DNA from: Phoronis pallida
Lineage: Eukaryota > Phoronida > Phoronidae
Reading direction: 5' to 3'
Assembly (NCBI GenBank): GCA_028565715.1
Contig: JAOXYC010246790.1
Coordinates: forward strand, 1 to 10,253
Length of the DNA: 10,253 nucleotides
Shown one piece after another: positions 1 through 7,000 of this stretch; positions within the stretch are counted from its first letter, which is position 1; each line of letters begins with the position of its first letter. The notes below the pieces were generated by a model. It ran no database searches and was not told the origin of the DNA. It saw only the letters and a program-made list of their open reading frames with translations. The position numbers were made by a program, and so were the translations under genes.

Positions 1-903
1 TTTGTTTGAAAACGCCAGTCGATTTCCAATGTTTACTTCCTGGTTTGACAGGACAGAAACTTACCTCCAGTACAAAAAACCACTCTATTTCCGCCAAGAT
101 TCGATCACATTTCGCGTGAGTGCGCTGATTAAAATCTTTGTACCGGTAAAGAAAATTGCTCTCCCACAAAACGGACGCCGACGTTTTTTTAAAGATGGAT
201 TGATTGATCATCGACAGGTAGTTTTGTTTGTTTTGATAATGCGCACTGGGAAAATTCGATGTTCAAACATGGTGAATTTTGGGCCTTTGAAATATTCTGA
301 AAACCTCGTGTTTTGTAAAATTTGCCCTTCATTTAAAAAACATAGATTTTTTCTGAAGTCGACAAATTTGATTAATATAAATGTCCTAGAAAACGTGAAC
401 TAAGATTGATGTCGATTGAACAAGGTGTTAATGTGTAGGAAGGCCTTATAGTCGTAGTAAAATTGCTTGAATTCTTATTGGGTAAAAAAGAAAATATGGA
501 TTGTTCGGAAAGGAAAAGACTTTCAAACGAAATATTTTGTGGTGTTTATTCATTCATGGTAGTGATCAGAAAACCCCCCCAAACAGGGGTCTCGGTGATA
601 ACTTTGTTCATAGTAAATGCTGAACCATAAAAAATGACTGTCTTAATGGTAAATCCATTTTGAAAAAGGAATTTAGGAAGAATGGTTACTCACAGCAAAA
701 ATGTGAAGGCTTTTTGATTCTCTTTAATTTTAAGCTTTCAGCTAAGCATTCAAGTTTTAGCTGTGAGTAACCGTTTAAAGTTGCTGTTTTGGTGGTTTAC
801 TTGAATGTACTTCGGTGGGTAATATTTGGCATAGCAAACGACCCACTATTCATTCCACAGTCGATCACAAGCCTATATCTGAGTGTGCACCTTTAATTTC
901 AAG
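1..903. other. Upstream non-coding DNA, probably intron
   Basis: No sequence encoding the first ~66 NAT10 residues is present, so the first exon(s) lie before the window. Positions about 105-215 are richer in CpG than the rest. On the minus strand a good donor-like string CTGGAG|GTAAGT sits at 70-59. An open frame at 2-403 has no recognisable similarity. The only clear structure is the foldback at 684-772. Confidence 0.6.
684..772. repeat. Short foldback with 13-bp inverted repeats
   Basis: ggttactcacagc at 684-696 is the exact reverse complement of gctgtgagtaacc at 760-772. Pairing extends a few bases on both sides with one indel. The 63-bp spacer is AT-rich and non-coding. It could be a small MITE. 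Confidence 0.7.
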
Positions 904-1075
904 CCACAGAAAAAAGCGTATGCGCCAATTACAGAAGAAGATCCGCAGTGGAAAACTGGACGTGAAGGAGGATGACCCGTTTGAGCTATTTATCGCAGCA
1001 ACCAATATACGCTACTGCTACTACAATGAAACACACAAAATTTTGGGCAGCACTTACGGAATGTGTGTTCTTCAG
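904..1075 (+). CDS. NAT10: NAT10 exon w1 (N-terminal domain)
   Basis: The exon encodes SHRKKRMRQLQKK through YYNETHKILGSTYGMCVLQ, 57 full codons after one base of a split serine codon. It matches about human residues 67-124, part of the conserved N-terminal domain. The acceptor is the AG at 902-903 after a T-rich stretch (cctttaatttcaag) and the donor is gtaatc at 1076 (phase 0). The reading frame stays open upstream to 815, but that extension has no family similarity, so I treat it as intron. The 5' boundary is the least certain part. Confidence 0.9.
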
Positions 1076-4000
1076 GTAATCAACATTTTTTGTAAAGCAA
1101 TTTCTTAGCCAAAGATTGTTGCTGATAAGAATTAGGCGGTTACATTTTATTTCTGTAGCACACATCTTTAATTTGTTCACTCAAATATGATGGAATTTTA
1201 AAACAAAAATTGATTTCTGGTGACCAAAATTGTGAAACTGCAGTTCGTTGTGCTGAGCCTTTCTGAATGGATTTATGTGAAATTTTTAGAGTGTGATTTA
1301 ATATGTTATTACCATGCCAACCTGAGAAGGCAACAAGTTTATTCAAAACTTGTGTTTTAAAAAAGATTGAAAACATTGTCTTAGCCTCCAGCTAACCACC
1401 TGGTTGAAATTGAAGAGTTTTTACCATGTAAAATTAATTGAATGCTTTCTTGTTTTCCATTGCAGGATTTTGAGGCATTGACCCCTAACCTGTTGGCACG
1501 TACCATTGAGACAGTGGAGGGTGGTGGTTTGGTGGTTGTGTTGTTAAGAAGTGTCGACTCCTTACGACAGTTGTACACTATGACTATGGTATGTGTGTCC
1601 TTGACGATGAAGTAAAAAAGTACTGTGTTCTCTCTCATAAGAGCCCTTACCCATAATATTGAAATGGTACTTGAGTGAAGAGATCCGTAGCCTGGGAAAT
1701 GATGTTGAGATATTGAATTTTGAACTTTGAATAAATAGCACTATTTAAACACTGGACATAATTGTTATTTTGAGTACCTTGTTTTCAGTTTTTGTTTCAC
1801 AACTGCCCTTCCATGCTTTTGTACAATAAACTTCTTCAATTTTCAGGATGTGCACTCGCGCTTCAGAACTGAATCGCATCAGGACGTGGTGGGAAGATTT
1901 AATGAAAGGTGAGTCCATAAAACTGTGCATTTTTCAAATAGTGTTTATTAAATCTCACATGTCAAATGTTCACAACATTTGCACTTTCATGGAGAGGACC
2001 TCTTTAGGTCAAAGATCATAATCACAGTGTTTGACAAATTTCTTGTTTCAGGTTTATACTTTCTCTTGCTTCCTGTGAGACATGTATGGTGATAGATGAC
2101 CAGCTGAATATTCTACCAGTCTCATCACATACACTCAGTTATAACTTGTCTTGTTTCAGGTTTATTCTATCACTAGCTTCCTGTGAGACATGTATGGTAA
2201 TAGATGACCAGCTGAATATTCTACCTGTCTCATCACATACACTCAGCATCACGCCAATACCTCCAAAGTCATCTGTAAGTAGAAACGATATATGTATGGT
2301 ATCTATACACTGATTGAAGAAATGTTTAAACACAGGCCGGCCAAGGGCTGCCACTGTCTCCACTCTAGTGTATTCTCACTGGAGCATTTTCTTGTAAATA
2401 TTGGCTTTTTGCATGATCAGGTGTTTATAAAGGCTTTGGGAGATTCCTAGTGTGCTTTCTCCCCATACATTTCTGATCAAAGTAAGTTAAATTATGTTTT
2501 TAAAAAGGCTATTTATCTTTAAGGACGACCCGCCAAGCCCATCTGAACAAGAATTAGCAGACCTTAAAGAGTCCCTCCAAGACACACAACCTGTTGGTAG
2601 CCTCGTCAATTGTTGTAAGACTGTAGATCAGGCTAAGGCATTGCTCAAGTTTGTTGAAGCCATCTCTGAGAAGACCCTACGTAGTACGGTTGCCATGACG
2701 GCTGCTAGGGGGCGGGGCAAATCTGCATCACTTGGACTTGCAATGGCAACTGCTGTTTCCTTTGGGTAAGTTTCAAGGTGACTGTAGAATGTTGGCCGAT
2801 TTCTTTTTAAGCTATGATTGATTATTTAGATAGTATAATATGAATTGATCATTACAAAACTTTCCTCTTGCCATGTGATTGGGTGAGCTGCCATTTTCTG
2901 ACACAAAAAACTATTTTCAAAAGCAATTTTTGGTGCAGTCATAAATTTCAAGTAAAAAGGGCAGAGAACATTGTCTCAGTGACAAATTGTTTAATTTCCA
3001 TAAATTGGGTAAAAATATATATGACCTGGTAAATTTCACATTGAGCCGGATATCAGTCGGTCCAAGGGCAGTGATACCAGTCCACAGCCTGTAGTCCTGG
3101 GCTGGCATCACTGCCCTCGGACTGATATCCGGCACGATATGAACTTAACCAGGTAATAATTTCTATATATCATGGCTGTGGTTCATTGAGCAATGGTCCC
3201 CTCTAACAGGGATTCTTCAAGCATTGTCTTCTCACCAGGCCGGGGCACACTGTATGGTGAACTTTGACCTTGAGATATGGTCACAGCAATGCAGTTTTTT
3301 CAAGTCAATGCAACTTAGTTATAATTTTATTTCACTAATGAAAAATGTTTTTCTTTTAGTTATTCAAACATCTTTGTGACAGCACCCAGCCCGGAGAACC
3401 TGAAGACTTTATTTGAGTTCATATTCAAAGGCTTTGATGCTCTTGACTATCAGGAACACATGGATTATGAGTTAATCCAGTCTACTAATCCCGAGTTCAA
3501 CAAAGCCATTGTGAGGGTTAACATCTTCAGAGAACACAGACAGACAATACAGGTAGGCCTATAGATTGAGATCAAGATTCATAATTTTTAGAGGCAAATG
3601 TCAGATATGACCGTTTACTGGACTTTTACATTCCCAAAGTGCAGGAGAACCTTCCATACCCCTCCAAAGGACTGACAGTCTGTATTTTGAACATCAAATG
3701 TTGATTGTGTCGGCATTGTGTGAATCTTTGGGGCACAGATAGCAGAGTTCTGGTCACTACAGCTTATAAGCAAGTGTCAAATGAGCATAAAGATGACATT
3801 GACCTTGCGGTGTATGGTTCTTTCAAAACGTCATTTTAAAGAGACATAAACAGTTTTGAGTGGTTTCAAGGCCTGAAGACATAATTTGGGAGGTCTATTG
3901 GGTAAGAAAGGGCTGCAACTTTGAGTAGAGCCAAACTACTCGGAAATCCATCGTATTTTATTGGTTTAATGCCAAACTGCAGATTTCAAAAATTCACTAG

Positions 4001-7000
4001 TAGTGATGTTCTCAAACAATCCAGACAGTGACAAATTGAAGGACACACATTGTAATAAGGTCAGAGTTCTTATTTTCACACAATCAGATATAGACGTATG
4101 ATCGATTGGAGAATGATTTAATGGCTCATTTGCATCGCCTGATATTATCCACCAAAAAACACGTAAACTGCCGAAAAAGCAACTTTCAGGAAAGTTTTCT
4201 GTTTTGTATTTCAGTATATTCATCCAAGCGATGCTCACAAGCTAGGCCAAGCTGAGCTCTTGTGTATAGACGAAGCTGCAGCAATTCCACTGCCACTCGT
4301 CAAGAATTTACTGGGGCCATATCTGGTATTCATGTCTTCAACAATTAATGGGTAAGAACCAGTGTCTGGTTTGCATTTCAAGGCTATTTTGGCAATAATA
4401 AATTTGTTTGATATTTAAATTAAAGATGCTACATAAAATCTTACATAAGTGTTGGTTAAATTTGTTTAGTCAAGCAAGTTGCTTCTAGCAAGATTGTAAT
4501 TATTAGACGAGATTCCTTATTGCTAGATCAAGCCTGGGAACGATCTCTCATAATTAAGTAAAAAGGCATCATTGGTTTTAACAAAATATGGCAGACATAC
4601 CCAAGATCTAGACCTTATTAAAAAAACAAAATGCCACACAAAAACTGGCCATTTTACAGGTTTGAATGATACTCGCAGTGAGAAATTTGTTAGTTTATGG
4701 TAATCAAACTAATCACCCTTCTTTGACTGTTTAGGTATGAAGGAACGGGTCGATCTCTGAGCCTGAAACTGATCCAGCAACTGAGACAGCAGAGTGCAAC
4801 ATTTGGGGGAAACACTGTACAAATCCAGGCCGCGGGGACACAGGGGAAGAAAGATGGCTCCAGTTCTGCTTCAGGTACATGTACTGCCGATGATTTGTTA
4901 GATGACAAATAACTTTTGATCTAGGGAGAGTTGCACGGATCATTTCAGTGATTGCCCTCAAGTGCGGTTTTGCGACATTTCATTCGTAAATTTGACGTAT
5001 GTAGCAAAAATACGATATCCATAAGTCATGTTGCATTCTGAAGTGTCACTGATTTTTGTCATGTTTGAAACAAAATTTCGCACCAAAGCAACCATTTGAT
5101 TTTGTAAAGGCCACAAAAGTTGATTGAGGGTGATGAATCGCCATATAGCTAAGTTTCTAACTTGTCCTAATCAGTCATCATTTCTCATTCATTTATTGTA
5201 GACAATGGCTTTTTCAAATTTTGTAGGACGTATTCTTCACGAAGTTGCCCTCAACGAGTCTATACGATATGCAACGGGTGACTACGTAGAGAAGTGGTTG
5301 AATGGTCTATTGTGTCTGGATTCCTGTAATACTATTCGTATAACATCCGGATGCCCTCCCCCTGATAAATGTGACCTGTATTACGTCAATAGGGATACAC
5401 TCTTCTCTTATCATAAGGCATCTGAGGCATTCTTGCAAAGAATTGTGGGATTGTACGTTGCTTCACATTACAAAGTAAGTCCATCTTTAGTTGAAACAGG
5501 ATGGGTGATTCTAGGAAATATCTTTTATGTGCAAATGTTGGATATAGATTTTTTTCTGAAATACTTTTTAAATCACTCAAAATTTAAACACAAAAATTGT
5601 TTCATTTCGTATTTTGGTTGCAAATCTGAAACACCAAGTTGACCAAACTAAGAACAAGATAAATTTTGAAAAGACAGAAAAATTCAAAACCCAACCGGGA
5701 ATCGAACCCGGGTCTCCTATTTTCATGATAGTTGTGCTTTAACCTCTACACCACCGGGGTCCTAGTAATTTCTGTGGTAATTTTAACGCTATAAATTAAA
5801 CTTTTTCTTGTACAGCCACTTATTTTGTTTTTCAAGTTTGAGAATGGTAGTTATTTAGATAAATTATTTATTTTCACGACTCTTGTTATTTCAGAATTCA
5901 CCCAATGATCTTCAGATGTTATCCGATGCACCTGCGCATCATATCTTCTGTCTGTTGGGACCTGTCGATCCTACCCAGAATTCCCTGCCGGAAGTTCTCT
6001 GTGTTCTTCAAGTAAGTATTTCTTTGACTTTATTAATTACTTTCAAAATTAAAACTGAGAGGAATTAATAAAGTCAACGATTGGTCAAAATCTCTTATCA
6101 CTTATTTCCGTGACTTCATCACGAAACCACGCTTGTGCGCCATCTTTGTTTATGGTGACATGCTTTCCGCATCTCTAACTTTGAAGAGCAATCGGTTATT
6201 TCCAGGGTGGGCACTAAGCCGATGATGGGCGCTTATCACAAAATTTTCGAAAAGTAGGGGGTTGGCGCTAAGCTGTGCATGGGCGCTAACCGGTGTCGAT
6301 ACGGTAAATGAATTGTCGACATTTAAAGAATTTCCCGTCTTGATTTTAGGTTTGTTTGGAAGGAGAGATTTCCAAGACGACCGTTATGAACAGCCTATCG
6401 CGTGGTCAGCGGGCGTCAGGTGATTTGATACCCTGGACAGTTTCACAGCAGTTTCAGGACCACGACTTCCCGACTCTATCCGGGGCACGGGTTGTACGCA
6501 TTGCTACACATCCTGACTATCAAGGGGTGAGTGTTGAATGGAATACTGAGTTAAAGTTGGTATTGATTATTATTGTGATGTGAAAAATGAGGCCAAATAA
6601 ACTGTTTGAAAGTCGAAGAATGTATTGTTTATAATGAAATGAATGGAATTAAGGCACTTGCTGTTAGAGATTGCCGAGTGGTAACGACAGATGACTGTTC
6701 AAAGAATTGATACCTAGAAAATCAATGTTGCATTTGTTTGAGTATGTCTTGTTTGAAATTGTCAATAAAATTGTTAGATAAATAATGCCGTGAAGCCAAA
6801 TTGGATAAAGAGAATAAAATATTGCTGTGTTTCATCTGTTTCCACTTTGTGCTAAATATTTCAGATGGGCTATGGGAGCAGATGTATGGAACTTTTACGG
6901 AAGTACTACGAGGGGAAAATACCAAGCTTGAGTGAGGATACTAGTGATGTAGAGCCGGAGATTACTACTGTTCAAAAAGAGGTTTGTTTTTGCGTTTTTG

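Noticed and set aside
2-403. 133-codon open frame at the left edge
   Set aside because: It has no recognisable domain, no similarity to the NAT10 N-terminus and a patchy, basic/aromatic composition typical of translated AT-rich DNA; it begins at the window edge.
581-587. Run of C at aacccccccc-like sequence, possible quadruplex
   Set aside because: There is a single C run and a short gggg nearby; not enough G tracts for a quadruplex call.
815-903. In-frame upstream extension of exon w1 from a GTG
   Set aside because: The translated extension does not resemble the conserved NAT10 block expected there (an SVLWCYKK-type segment), and a good acceptor lies at 902-903.
2052-2138. Copy A of exon w4 as a mutually exclusive exon
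   Set aside because: No GT donor follows copy A (the junction reads actcag then ttataac), so it cannot be spliced as a separate exon; only alternative acceptor use or joint inclusion is possible.
2494-2523. ATG start before exon w5
   Set aside because: The ten codons before 2524 are intron read-through ending in an acceptor tract; the protein continues from exon w4.
3966-4961. Minus-strand open frames opposite exons w7 and w8
   Set aside because: They are shadows of real + strand exons and of introns; none shows a domain or a splice-consistent continuation.
5202-5226. Acceptor at 5200-5201 as the start of exon w9
   Set aside because: It is out of frame with exon w8 and leads to an early stop; the NAT10 match requires the acceptor at 5225-5226.
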